The notes beneath the pieces were generated by a model. That model ran no database searches. It saw only the letters and a program-made list of their open reading frames with translations, and was not told the origin of the DNA. A stretch of DNA of 64,000 bases, taken from assembly GCA_963971285.1 (NCBI GenBank), contig OZ020261.1:4777983-4841982 (forward strand), in the 5' to 3' direction. The position numbers and the translations under genes are program-made. This document shows, piece by piece, positions 51,401-61,015 of this stretch. The stretch's first letter is position 1. Every line of letters begins with the position of its first letter. Source of the stretch: Astropecten irregularis (Eukaryota > Echinodermata > Asteroidea > Paxillosida > Astropectinidae).

Positions 51401-53273
51401 TGGTTGGTATAACATCTTCTATGCACAGGAGGACGCGATTGTGAATCTTCAGTTCTTATCGAAACAGCAATGGGAATGTCTTGTTTCGACGGTTAAGAGT
51501 TGATTAAGACTGCAGTAAGTACAAGACTTACTTTACTCGACAAAGTTCAGCCTGAACTCACTATGGGGAAAATGTGGACATGTTGCCCATTGAATTCAGA
51601 TAAGGTGATGAATTGCATGTAAAGAGCGTTGATGGAATTGGTAAAAAAAACTCCCAAGAGACTAAACAGGTTAACCATTTCCCTTCGTGTGCCTGTTGAA
51701 CGAGATACGCATGCGCAAAACATTCAACGCAGTGAGTCGCCAAGAAGTCTGCTTGAATTGTTGTACGGGTTGTTCATACCGAGCCAGAATCATAAACAAT
51801 ATGAATCTTTAATGAAAATACCCATAGCAATTACGAGAAACTGCTCGTTATGCAAATAACTCCGAAGTACCTAATTGGAGGAGCCTTCTTTTGCTAATTA
51901 TGATGATTGTTTATGATGATTGTGAAGCGGTCATTCTGTTGCTGCTTTGACCTCGAAGTCAGTACCAGTGCAGGTTAGGTCATTTACCCCGCGGTCAAAG
52001 AAATACCTGACCTACCATTAACAATTATAAAGGCAACAAACGGATTTTGTAAATACTAACATTATTGTTGAATGTGTGCAAAAGACATTTGTGATTTTTT
52101 ATAGTGGCACATATTAAGTTTGAATTTCGTGTTGATAGTACACATACTTCAAATAAGAAGAACTGTGTCTGCTGCCACCAAGCGGCGACAGATAACAGAA
52201 CAGGGACTTAGAAGTAACAGTAACAGTAACAGTAACAAGAAGGTCATTGTTCTTACCGACCACTTGGAGGGTAATGTTGACGTAAATATTAGTCGGTAAG
52301 GTGTTGACCTGGCAGGCGTAGACGCCCTCATCGCCGGGTTGAATTCGGTTGATGATCATGTTGAACGAGCCATTCCCTTCCCTCTCTAGCTTGTATCTAG
52401 AGTCCATGTGGAGTCGTCTGGTGTCCACAAAGATTGCTGAGGATAAAAGTCAATCAGACATTTAACATTCTTATTATTTTGCCAACATTATTTTGTTCCC
52501 TTTTTTTAATGGTAATGTTGATAGTTTTCATACTTTTTACCTTCCAAACAAATCAGAGGAACAGTCTGTTTAAAGGTTATATCATAATTTGTGTTTTTGT
52601 CAAAGAAATACAGAATCATGGGCAAAATATCGAGGACAGATACAGTAACCGCCATCTGTGCAAATTTCACTCCCAAACTGTGCCCACTTTTTGAGAAAAC
52701 AGTGAAAAACGGCCACAGTATTTCTTAAGTCTTTTCTCTTCTGTTTTGTATCTTTTAAAAGATCAAACAGATTTTCGGTCGTTGTTTAACTAATTTCTGA
52801 ATAAATACACAATTTCGGGAGGAACAATTTTAATGGTATGTTTCTACCACCAACATCTTCATTCCCTGTAAGTTATACGTAAATCTGTTAACATTTCTGT
52901 TTTGGTTTGTTACCAAAGTATGATACTAGCTTTAAGGAGCCAGTCCCACTATTCTCCAACCCCTAAAGGCAGCCTATGCCACAGCGGCCCCTGGGTACAC
53001 ATTCCACACCACCATCCCTCCTGCAGCAACACCCGTCGACTGCAAGCACCCCACACCCGTAGTTTAACCGCAGGTGAGTCAGACATTGCCCTTTACTATA
53101 ACACTACCACAATGCTTGAATCTTACGCATAGGCACAGTCCGAGGCCGAATCAACATCCAGGTGACGGTGTAGTTCCCTTTGCCCGTCACGGTACACGGC
53201 AGGTTGGCGTCATCATTCACGCGCTTAGTCAGAAAGGAAATTCCATTCGTGGTCACTGACGGAGAGCCTGGAA
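39348..53273 (-). CDS. GPI-anchored Ig3-FN3 adhesion protein, lachesin/Klingon-like (5' partial)
   Basis: Gene-level entry for ten exons (467 residues plus stop). Three Ig domains are followed by one FN3 domain, a short Thr-rich linker and a C-terminal exon ending in a hydrophobic run with no cytoplasmic tail, the signature of a GPI-attachment signal. Ig1 ends DEGVYACQVNT, and the Ig1-Ig2 junction reads LQVVVAPNI. Both match the lachesin/IgLON pattern (YxCQVNT, VVVPP.I). Three Ig plus FN3 with GPI is the Klingon/Wrapper architecture of insects; vertebrate IgLONs lack the FN3. Such proteins are neuronal or glial surface adhesion molecules. Splice phases agree at all nine junctions, including two phase-2 junctions inside Ig2 and Ig3. 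NxS/T sites (NYT, NGS, NIT, NES, NVT, NTT) support extracellular exposure. The first exon here starts at phase 1; the upstream signal-peptide exon was not found up to 64000 and may lie beyond. Confidence 0.87.
39593..39646 (-). CDS. Ig/FN3 gene exon: Thr-rich membrane-proximal linker
   Basis: 54 bp, phase 1-1. It encodes VNTWDPTTLKPRETTASKG. The acceptor CTGTTGCAG and donor GTAAGT are both strong. A short stalk between the FN3 domain and the GPI signal. Confidence 0.75.
39925..40052. mobile_element. MITE family A copy
   Basis: AATGGGAGAGTGTTGAGAACC and GGTTCTCAAAAGTCTCT ends with a GCGCACGCGCACGC centre. Lies in the intron upstream of the Thr-linker exon (39593-39646). Confidence 0.8.
40053..42086. 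other. Intron between FN3 and linker exons, no gene recognised
   Basis: AT-rich. Scattered short 'GCGCCATCTAG/GGGCGC' fragments. No exon with domain similarity seen. Confidence 0.45.
42087..42294 (-). CDS. Ig/FN3 gene exon: FN3 C-terminal half
   Basis: 208 bp, phase 0 to phase 1. It encodes ENEMGGVEMVYSQ, RQTYVLRDLRANVTYEATLK and GYNQYGNGDNTTFTFYTAL. L-x-x-x-x-x-Y-x-A-x-x-x-x-x-N-x-x-G is the FN3 F-G signature. Donor GTGAGA. Confidence 0.9.
42329..42471. mobile_element. MITE family A copy inside FN3-side intron
   Basis: AATGGGAGACTTTTGAGAACC with the inverse GGTTCTCAAAAGTCTCCCA; centre GCGCACGCGCACGC...GCGTGCGCGTGCGC. Begins only 35 bp upstream of exon 42087-42294 in the gene's sense. Confidence 0.85.
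42472..43237. repeat. FN3 intron with degenerate TTAACTGGTT repeats
   Basis: 43095-43215 contains irregular repeats of ACTGGTTnnCTnAGTTATnA beside the donor of exon 43238-43395. 42560-42930 resembles the dispersed retroelement-derived repeat seen near 49.1 kb. Confidence 0.45.
43238..43395 (-). CDS. Ig/FN3 gene exon: FN3 N-terminal half
   Basis: 158 bp, phase 1 to phase 0. It encodes RLRAPKVVSDPVGI, YKLLWIMGNSRQQGTGGYTP and VDGYILSYYGWWFQ. The Pro-rich start, the core Trp and the YxLxYY strand fit FN3. Donor GTAAGA. Confidence 0.86.
44283..44400. repeat. Fragment of dispersed retroelement-derived repeat
   Basis: GATTTGAGGCTTTGCATGGT and GGTATGTGGATCGGTTAGCG also occur at 32480-32530 and, inverted, at 33430-33470. 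Confidence 0.6.
44435..44535 (-). CDS. Ig/FN3 gene exon: Ig3 C-terminal half
   Basis: 101 bp, phase 2 to phase 1. It encodes YVIVGLKPESHYGVYKCQAS and NLLGTTEDTIEVS. SHYGVYKCQASN is a standard Ig F-strand. Acceptor TTGTACTCTGCAG, donor GTGAGT. Confidence 0.88.
44915..45070. mobile_element. Head-to-head SINE fragments
   Basis: A minus-strand tRNA-like head (44922-44995, with GGATTCGAACCGGCGACC on plus) abuts a plus-strand partial copy (45003-45045, GGTCGCCGGTTCGAATCCCG). Together they form a roughly 40-bp inverted repeat. Confidence 0.65.
45071..48683. other. Intron between Ig3 exons, includes a long-TIR element
   Basis: 47707-48375 is an inverted-repeat element: GAATACAGTTATCCGAGCAC and ATGGCGCCTTCTTTTGATTA against TAATCAAAAGAGGGCGCCAT and GTGTGCTCGAATTACTGTA. 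A (TA)-rich patch lies at 45295-45325. The remainder shows no recognisable exon or repeat. Confidence 0.55.
48684..48843 (-). CDS. Ig/FN3 gene exon: Ig3 N-terminal half
   Basis: 160 bp, phase 1 to phase 2. It encodes KPVIAAEETDIRLVKDD, QLKCNVKSTPPATYTWIKDD and SKRSQTL. The GTATGT donor was chosen because it joins in frame to LYVIVGLKP; reading through would add an unlikely tail. Confidence 0.86.
49225..49385 (-). CDS. Ig/FN3 gene exon: Ig2 C-terminal half
   Basis: 161 bp, phase 2 to phase 1. It encodes VQWSRMPADKVVSVGTTLSI, GRDQGGFFMCTADNG and AKEQWIEIIVQ. The Trp and second Cys complete Ig2. Donor GTAAGT. Confidence 0.88.
49420..50040. mobile_element. GAGCC element split by a GGTGTCGAT element
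   Basis: Ends GGGGCCTTTACGAAACAGAGGC and CCTCCGTTTCGTAAAAGCCC are family-typical, but there is no expanded hexamer tract. An inner insert, about 49612-49991, starts TGGTGTCGATTTC and ends GGGATCGACACCC, with poly-G at 49908-49919. Confidence 0.7.
50227..50470. mobile_element. MITE family C copy
   Basis: GGGCGAGTTTCATACAGCTTC and CTTAAGCACC at one end; TTGCTTAAGCAGCTCTATGA and AATTGGCCCC at the other. Its edge lies 19 bases from the donor of exon 50489-50618. Confidence 0.75.
50489..50618 (-). CDS. Ig/FN3 gene exon: Ig2 N-terminal half
   Basis: 130 bp, phase 1 to phase 2. It encodes VAPNIIGIFPRAGDIPSV and ESDDVILSCEVEGSPYPV. The GTAAGA donor was chosen over a neighbouring GTGTAA because it gives an in-frame junction ending ...PYPV|VQWSR. 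Confidence 0.85.
50619..52256. other. Intron between Ig1 and Ig2, no gene recognised
   Basis: The longest open stretch (50887-51297, plus) has no recognisable similarity, low-complexity AT-rich codons and no splice context. Treated as chance. Confidence 0.45.
52257..52436 (-). CDS. Ig/FN3 gene exon: Ig1 C-terminal half
   Basis: 180 bp, phase 1-1. It encodes IFVDTRRLHMDSRYKLE, then IINRIQPGDEGVYACQVNT and NIYVNITLQVV. D-x-G-x-Y-x-C is the Ig signature. Donor GTAAGA. Confidence 0.9.
52569..52935. mobile_element. MITE family B copy inside Ig1 intron
   Basis: TTTAAAGGTTATATCATAATTTG and ACCAAAGTATGATACTAGC ends; internal landmarks as in other copies. Confidence 0.8.
53127..53273 (-). CDS. Ig/FN3 gene exon: Ig1 N-terminal half
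   Basis: 147 bp, phase 1 to phase 1. It encodes VPGSPSVTTNGISFLTKR, DDANLPCTVTGKGNYTVTW and RPRTVPM. It holds the first Ig Cys and the core Trp. Acceptor TTTGTTTCTTAG, donor GTAAGA. Confidence 0.88.
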
Positions 53274-55030
53274 CTAAGAAACAAAATACGAAAACAAACA
53301 TACAAAACAGCAAAGAACTTCATTCTCTCTAGAAATACACACTGCGATCCCCCTGTCCTCCCTGGGTAACATTTCTGAAGCTTCTCCAAGAAAAGAACAT
53401 GTGTCTGTTTGGCCAAATTTCCCCGCACAATAATATTATCCCGGAAATAAATACTTCGAGCATAAGCGAGATCGTAACCCTCCACCCTTTTGAGTGTGTC
53501 ATCTGGGTAAGGGGCAAAATGTTTCTTACAAAGCTTTCAAAAGAACACAGCTAGGATGATATCTGAAATCTTAGACAACTTTCCCCTTTCCGGCTGATGG
53601 AAGAGATTCCTTAGCCAATAACACTAGCAAGACACCCAAAACTTGTTTATCCCAAAATATATAATACAATCTAAATTAAAAGAATCTGCAAGAAATTATG
53701 ACACGGATTTGCTGTAAATAACATCACGACAAATTTGGGATTTGCTTTTTATTAGTAGGTAAAGGTGTGGTAAAGAGTTACAACTTGGGTGTGGTAGGTT
53801 AGCAGTTACTGGGAACATTGCATGTCTACCTGGGTGTACAAAACGATCAACACAACACAACACTACAGTGGAGTGTGGTAAGAGTTAGTAACGTTAGTAA
53901 TGGCGTTTAATTATTGGAATGTGTTAGAAGGTACTTTGGTAATACGGAAGCAACAATATTAGCTAGGGCGCTTTACATGAATATAGAATAAGTTCACGAC
54001 ACACATAAAGACAAAGACAATCATTTTATTAGAATAATTAATCATCATTTAGACCGAACAAGCACAGAAACACATGTAGATCAATTTAGACATATTGCTA
54101 CACTGATCTACAGCTGCGGTTAAAGCCTCTGCTTCATTTGTTCACTGTATACGTACCATGTAGAATGGTTAGGTTACATGACACTATATTGATAAGCTTA
54201 AAGCAGATTGCTCACTGTCAACAATTTCGGTAAATATTTTCGGTAACATGTTGCCCAGTTATAGGGCAACACACCTGGGCAACACGACTTTGGGCCCTGC
54301 GTACACTAGCAACATTTGGCCAACATGTTACCGAGATGTTGCTGCGACATGTTACCCATCTCGCTTTGCTCTGTGCTGTGCACTGACAAAACTTTCAGCA
54401 ACCAGGTACATGGGCAACATGTTACCGAGATTGTTACCGGAAATGTTGACAGTGTACATTCCTCTTAAAGGTGAGATGCAAATTACAATTAGACCATACC
54501 ACAAAGAAACTGGCGTTGGTTTGGCTTTTATCGCTAAATCTCAAAGCCTGGGTTGGTTCATCTGAGACGCATCATACCATTTCCAGGTGAGTGTAATACA
54601 CTAACACCTCCTTAATGGTGCAAGTGATTAGAAGTTTATATTAATGGTTTGCATCAAAGCTTGTGCGTAGTCTCTCGTGGCTTTCACGAGAATACGGAAT
54701 CCGCATGTCGGGTTTTTCACGAGAATCTGACACCCCATTCCCCCCTATTTCCCTCGGTACCGATACGGACATTGGGCTACGTCTCCAGGCGCCATGCTGG
54801 CCCGTCCACAATGCCGCGTGGGCACAGTAATAAAAGCAATTGGACAGCAGTGTATAGCACTACGTCTATACTGCTTATTAAAATGCGATGACAGTTCTGT
54901 GCACGAGGCTAGAGTCAGTAATTCGACAGGATACCACATTCTACCTCATTCATAATTCACAACAAACGGGCGGTCGAAATACGTTGGCTTGTGAAATAAT
55001 TTTTAGTGTGGATTATTTTATCTTCTGAGG

Positions 55031-55378
55031 ATTAAAAGTAATATCATACTTTGGTTTTTGTTCGTAGAAAAACAGATTCAAGGGCAAACATATCAATGAA
55101 GATACAGTAACAGACATCTGTGAAAATTTAAGTCTCATACGGTGCCTGCTTTTTGAGAAAACAGTGGAAAACGGCCATAGTATTTCTTAAGTCTTTTGTT
55201 TAATTTTTAAAGATCAAAAATAATTTCGGTCACTGGTTTTTCTCTTTTCTGAATAAAAAGAGCATTTCATGCAGAAATATGTTAACGGTATGTTTCTACC
55301 ATCATCATCTAGATACCTTGTAAGTTATAGGTAAATCTATGAAATTCTATGCTACCAAAGTATGATACTACCTTTAAG
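55031..55378. mobile_element. MITE family B copy
   Basis: ATTAAAAGTAATATCATACTTTGG and CCAAAGTATGATACTACCTTTAA ends; about 348 bp. Confidence 0.85.
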
Positions 55379-56778
55379 AATAAAATGGTGGCAATGTTTT
55401 GTTAAAACTATGAGGAAAACAGGGTTTTCTTTCAATGATTCAAATAATGAATTCCCTTCTATTTATTGTGTATTGCTTACAGTACAGACAAACAATTTAA
55501 TCGAAAGCAAAATTAACAAAACTCTTTTTCCAAACTTGCTTTGTTCTTTGTTCCTTACAGATATAATTATTTATCGTTTTGGCACCCTTCAAAACTTCAC
55601 CTCAATATTGATAATGGTAATAATGGTAATAATTAAACTGTTCTTCTATTCTTTCAAAATAAAAAAATACATACAAGACTCCAATAAAAAAATGACAAAC
55701 GTGGTGAATAAAATAGAATAATCAAAGAAAACAATGAAAACGTTAATGAAATATTTACCATTCGTGCATTGTGACAGCATTGGAAACAGGCAATGACGTC
55801 ATAATATTCAAATCAAACAAAGTAAAATGATTGATATTAATGTATTGATACACAATTATCAGTAATCAAAAAGAAATCATTAAAAATATCAGTCAATGAC
55901 AGATTAACTTCCAATCATTTAATTATGTCTTTAAGCAATCAATGACAATCAAAAACTGATTAATATAGCAATCGTTACACAAATTTGTCATGCAACACAA
56001 TAAGATATACAATTCATCTATAAGCAAACGTGCATTATCACTAGGCAAAAGGAACGATATTCGTGAGCATGCATTGCATTGTGTGACAGCGAGACAGCAA
56101 GAGGAAAGCATGGACATGTTTACATTTCATGCGAATGAACATGCTTACGAAAACTTAACAGTCTAAACCGAAGCATTGCTTTTTGGACCTCTGGGCTTCC
56201 GGTTGGCATAAAATACAAAATAAATACTTAAATGTATTGTTATCAATATATTTGTTGTAAAGAAAGATGGTAAAAATGAATTGGCAAGAGAATAACAAGG
56301 TATGAGATCCATTATGTATGTCATTGTAAATGAGTGTCTGGTACCCAATTACCGAGCAAGAAACGATACTTCCTTTTACTGTAGTTTACACATTGAAAAA
56401 TTATCTCAATTCTCGAAACGCACACTGTAATCATTCATCAACCTTCCATTTTAGGGATCAGGTAAGAGCATACAGCAAGAGTACTAATCGACGTTTGATA
56501 TAGGGGAATTACACTAACGACCTCTTGCCAAGTTTTGTCCAAATAGACAGGTGCGCTCCCACTTCCATTAATATTGCAAATTGTCCGACCAACCTTCAAC
56601 TAAGCTCTTTTTCCTTTCGACAAAAACAAGGAATTATATTTCGAAAAATACAAGTTCAACTTTAAAGTTAAACTTTAAATAACAACGAAGCCAAAAAGCC
56701 CTCTACTGTAGAAGCGCAGGAGATAATAACATTACACACAGATCAGTGAAGAATGTAAATGAATGAAAGTGGAGGACT

Positions 56779-56931
56779 AATGGGAGACTTTTGAGAACCG
56801 GTCTTCAAGTCAACAGCGCACGCGCACGCATTTGTTAGCATGCGCGCGTTGTTTTGCGCCTGCGCTGTTGTGCGTGCGCCTGCGCTGTTGACTTGAAGGC
56901 CGGTCCTCAAAAGTCTCCATTTCCATAACAG
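56779..56931. mobile_element. MITE family A copy
   Basis: AATGGGAGACTTTTGAGAACC on the left, GGTCCTCAAAAGTCTCCATT on the right, with a CGCA centre. Confidence 0.82.
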
Positions 56932-57051
56932 ACAGACAATATGACAAAGTGACAGACAAAAAGACAAAGCTACTAACATCCACATAAACTCGTTTTAAAC
57001 GAACGGGTACAAAATAAACAACGCGCACAAATCAACATACCAGTTGCCGTC

Positions 57052-57162
57052 CAATGTGAGGCTTTGGAGAACCGGTCTTCTAGTCAACAACAGCGCACGC
57101 AAGCGCATGCGCAAAACGATTGCGCTGTTGACTTGAAGACCGGTTCTCTAAAGTCTCCCATT
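57052..57162. mobile_element. MITE family A copy, internally deleted
   Basis: The ends are intact (GGCTTTGGAGAACCGGTCTTC and GACCGGTTCTCTAAAGTCTCC), but the centre is about 35 bp shorter than in other copies. It lies only 120 bp from the previous copy. Confidence 0.8.
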
Positions 57163-58627
57163 GTTCTTATGTATGTCCTCCTCATGGGCGAATATGTATT
57201 TGTATGTGTACTGTTTGTTTGGCAGTTGAACAGGATGTATGTTTGTTTGTTTAGTAGACGAAAGAAACAACATCTGTGACAAAAACCTTATGGAGGTCAA
57301 CCAAGTGGATTTATATATTCCTCCTTCATCCTCTTAAAATATTTATACTAAAGACAGGTAGTTAAGGTCCCTAAAAGGCCAAGTGAAGACGTCAAAATGC
57401 AATAAAAGCCCTTAATTCCACCTAACGCGCAGGTGCTTAACAGAATCGTCCGATGATAACTGAGCTCGTTAGTGTCTAGAAGTGGAATCACCTATTAATA
57501 TTACAACTAGGCATAATGATACTCTGTCAATTTACTCAGGGCAATTAGTATAGTAATAACTACAGGAAATGACAGATGCCTCATCCCCTGAGCAGCTCCA
57601 CATGCCCTTGGCGACTTTCCTTTCCATTGCCATATTCTCGGTACTAGTATTTTTTGTCAATCGCTTCATTTTTAACCAATTCCGAGAAACTTGGTTTTGT
57701 ATCTGTACACAATGTAGCAATTTAGCATGTAGGCTACAAATGCATTGGCTGTACAATTAACCAGAATAATAGTAATGATAATAACCAAAAATTACATCTT
57801 TAACAATGTACCATATTGATTTCTGTCAACAACATTTCAAGACTTCCTGGAGACTTGTCTACGAGTGATATTGCAACAAAATTTGGTGTTTTCTGTTCAT
57901 ACTGGTTTTCCCTGTTAGCTTTATTGCCCCATCTAGTTGACTTAAGTTGAATAACTTCATTATGCACATACATGTACATTTGTATGTAGATATGCTAGGA
58001 CTGTAGGCCATAATGTATATCAGGCTTAGGCTGTTGGCCTGCATTTACCTTTGACCACTTGTGGGAGCTAGCCTAGGGCAAGCCCTTAAGATGAAAAACT
58101 GTGGAATAACCTGAACTTTTGATGGCGTCAATACTGTGTATGTTAAGCACTGGTTAGTCTTTTTTCTAGGAGCAAACTGGCGGGAAAATCAGAAGCTAGC
58201 GACCGACGAGTTCGTAGACCCTATGAGATATAGTAACAACGTTATCTTTGCATTGAATAAGTACTCCCAAGGGCGACTTGAACTAAGATTAAGCATTGGA
58301 TAAGCTCAGGACCAGTTTGGTGAATTTAAATGAGAAAAAAAAAGAAACAAAAACTTTTTTGGGTATCTATTTGCGTGTGTTTTTTACTTCAGTCTGTAAA
58401 TGTACAATTTTTTGAAAGTATTTTTAAGCCAAAGGGATGTGCCATATATGTCACGTTAAAGTTGTTTTGTTTTATATCAGTTTTGTTTCAGATTTCAAAT
58501 ATGTTGGTAATTATTTGTACTTTGAATAAAATAAGACTATGGTTTTTGAACTGGCAATCACATAATTTCGGTTTGGGGAAGGTGAAAGTATTAAAACTAA
58601 AAGGTAAACTATGGGTTTATGGCTTTC

Positions 58628-58770
58628 AATAAGAGACTTTTGAGAATTGGTCTTCAAGTCAACAGCGGACGCGCATGTAATTGTGAGCATGTACGTGTTG
58701 TTTTGCGCCTGCGCTGCTGTGCGTGTGCGTGCGCTGTTGGCTTGAAGACCGGTTCTCAAAAGTCTCCCCT
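58628..58770. mobile_element. MITE family A copy
   Basis: GAGACTTTTGAGAATTGGTCT and GACCGGTTCTCAAAAGTCTCC ends with CpG-to-TpG changes in the centre, typical of decay after methylation. Confidence 0.8.
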
Positions 58771-58872
58771 TGAATAAGATAAGCATTATTTCGGAGTAAG
58801 ATCTTTCGTAGGCCACATGCTACCTTCCTTCAATGCACAAAACTTAAGTGTCGCAGGTGCGGGCCGTCGTAG

Positions 58873-59340
58873 TTAGATATACCCGCATTCGTCTAAATAA
58901 AAATGCAAATTTCTTATAAGCATACAGGTGTCATAATAATGACGATTGTGGTACATATTCAACACCATTGTGTACACCCGAGGCACGTAATTCCCATTGA
59001 ACACGTCAGTACGGCAATGGCTCCTTGCAGAGACTAGTCTGGCCGTCGAAGCGTCATTGACACCGCCAAAAAGGCCCGTGACCAAACTCCAAATAGACTT
59101 TGTGCTTAAAGCCCGTAAGTAAAGGATGGGAGTGGGTCCGGAAATGCCGCAAAGCGCGTATGCTGCTAACCGATACAACGCCGACCCCGACAGTGCAGCG
59201 CCAATACACAACTTCCGGATCTACAAATGTAACTTGCAGACACCGCGAAGGTTTGTGACCCGCAGCATCTGGGCTAGCGCGGGTGTCGGGATCGCGTATC
59301 GGCAAGGGCAATTCAGCTCGGTAATTACCCGAGCATAATT
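58873..59340 (-). other. GC-rich open stretch, unidentified (possible exon or CpG island)
   Basis: About 450 bp clearly richer in CpG than its surroundings. One minus-strand frame starts near 59211 (IGAALSGSALYRLAAYALCG) and stays open for roughly 112 codons to the stop at 58873. A second minus frame and a plus frame are also open. I do not recognise a domain. It could be a first exon with CpG island, an old retrogene or an unannotated element. Confidence 0.25.
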
Positions 59341-59489
59341 GAGGGTGTCTTCTCATCATTGCAGTATTTTTATTATCCAATTCTTCAAACCAAGCGCACT
59401 CACTTATTTCATGGAGCAAGGAAAAGGAGAACTACATGATTAGTACTGTAGTTTGTGGTTTGCTCTTGGCTTGCTATCTAAGATTCAAT

Positions 59490-60165
59490 CTTTTTTTTTT
59501 TTAATACTACACAATGACTGTCCCGGATATCTGACTCAGCTTATCACTGTTCGATCCTTATCTCATTATCGTCTTCGTAGTTTTAATAGCAACAACTGTA
59601 TTCCCCTTAAACCTCCTACCACTCATAGCAGGACTTCCTTAGGTGATCAGGCTTTTCAATATGCTGCCCCTACTTTATGGAATAAGCTGCCAGTTCACGT
59701 AAGAACTGTCTCAATTGTTTCAAGACACGGCTCAAAACACATCTTTATAAAGCTGCATTTAATCTGTAAATGTTAGTATTGTTGGTTTTATAATAGGCTA
59801 CTCGCGATGTTACTAACTAATAATTTTATTTTTTAGTATGTTTCATTTTTCATGTTTTGCTTTGATTTTACTGCTAAAACTGTTCAAATCTGTGGTACTT
59901 TTTATCTAATAGTTGCTTAATTAACCCAATTATTGTAATCTATTATCAATTCTGTAATTTATAATTGTAATCAATTCTGCATATCGCATTTTAATTTTTG
60001 TTATGTACTTTGTTCTTACTGTTTTTATATTTTTCTAACGTAATAGCTGCTTTAAACATTTTTTAATCCTGCTTATACAGTGCATTTGAATATATATATA
60101 TATATGTCTAGAATCTGCGCTTTATAAATTAAAGCAGTATTATTAAATTATTATTATTATTAGTA
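59490..60165 (+). mobile_element. 5'-truncated L2/CR1-like LINE, 3' end
   Basis: The translation shows the C-terminal reverse-transcriptase tail of L2/CR1-type elements: PGYLTQLI, RSLSHYRLRS, SLGDQAFQYAAPTLWNKLPV, then in the next frame FKTRLKTHLYKAAF and a stop. One frame change separates the two parts. The 3' UTR ends in GCGCTTTATAAATTAAAGCA and an (ATT)n tail, as in L2. Confidence 0.85.
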
Positions 60166-60689
60166 GTAATGCACCCATCCCAACCGACAACGTACTCCGT
60201 AATCCTTAGACGTTTGTGGTCAATCAAATTCTGTAGTTGTATTGTGTGTGTGTTTTGTTTCATTCCTTATTAATGTGAGCCAGCCATGCCAATGATCCTG
60301 TTTACCTTTTACAAAATCAACTTGAAGAATTTATTTCCTTTTAAGTTTATTATATCATTAGTTTACATGACATCGTTATATTGTCTATGAAAACCCCTTT
60401 ACATTGTCGCCGTGTTCACATTTTCCTGTGTTTGTCTTTTGAGTATAAGTGTGATGATAACGAGTAACCTTCATTTAGCTTCTTGATTCCGTTCAAATTC
60501 TTGGTGTTAATTTATAGCCAGCATTATTTTGCACCGTATTTTGTTTTCTGATGATTACTTGATGTATTCGTCAATGTATTGGGGCCTATAATGTGTTGAA
60601 ACTACTAAACGTTCTAGTACCAAAATTTGAAATCGAAAAACTTTGGAAAGGATGTGTTTCTTGCCACTTCGTTTTAAGCTATCTTCATG

Positions 60690-61015
60690 GGACTAAGAAG
60701 TGTCGTAAGGTGTCGTCTAAGAAGTGTCGTGGTCGAGCATCGTAATGTGTCGTCTGAGAAGTGTCGTGGTCGAGCATCGTAAGGTGTCGTCTGAGAAGTG
60801 TCGTGGTCGAGCATCGTAAGGTGTCGTCTAAGAAGTGTCGTGGTCGAGCATCGTAAGGTGTCGTCTGAGAAGTGTCGTGGTCGAGCATCGTAAGGTGTCG
60901 TCTAAGAAGTGTCGTGGTCGAGCATCGTAAGGTGTCGTCTAAGACGTGTCGTGATCGAGCATCGCAAGGTGTCGTCTAAGAAGTGTCGTGGTCGAACATC
61001 GTAAGGTGTCGTTCT
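60690..61015. repeat. 37-bp minisatellite
   Basis: About nine tandem copies of GTGTCGTGGTCGAGCATCGT followed by AAGGTGTCGTCTGAGAA. Copies differ mainly by A/G (CTAAGAA/CTGAGAA). Confidence 0.92.

Larger units (their letters stand above)
53274..58870. other. Upstream flank or first intron of the Ig/FN3 gene: repeats only
   Basis: Holds a GGGCAACATGTTACC inverted element (54214-54458, ends CACTGTCAACA/TGTTGACAGTG) and a MITE-B (55031-55378). Family A hairpins lie at 56779-56931, 57052-57162 and 58628-58770. A 57561-57756 plus-strand frame with a hydrophobic segment is not convincing. No signal-peptide exon with a phase-1 donor was found on the minus strand. Confidence 0.55.

Noticed and set aside
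57569-57760. Plus-strand frame with one hydrophobic segment (LATFLSIAIFSVLVFFVNRF)
   Set aside because: It starts just after an AG and could mimic an N-terminal membrane exon, but there is no convincing donor or partner exon on the plus strand.
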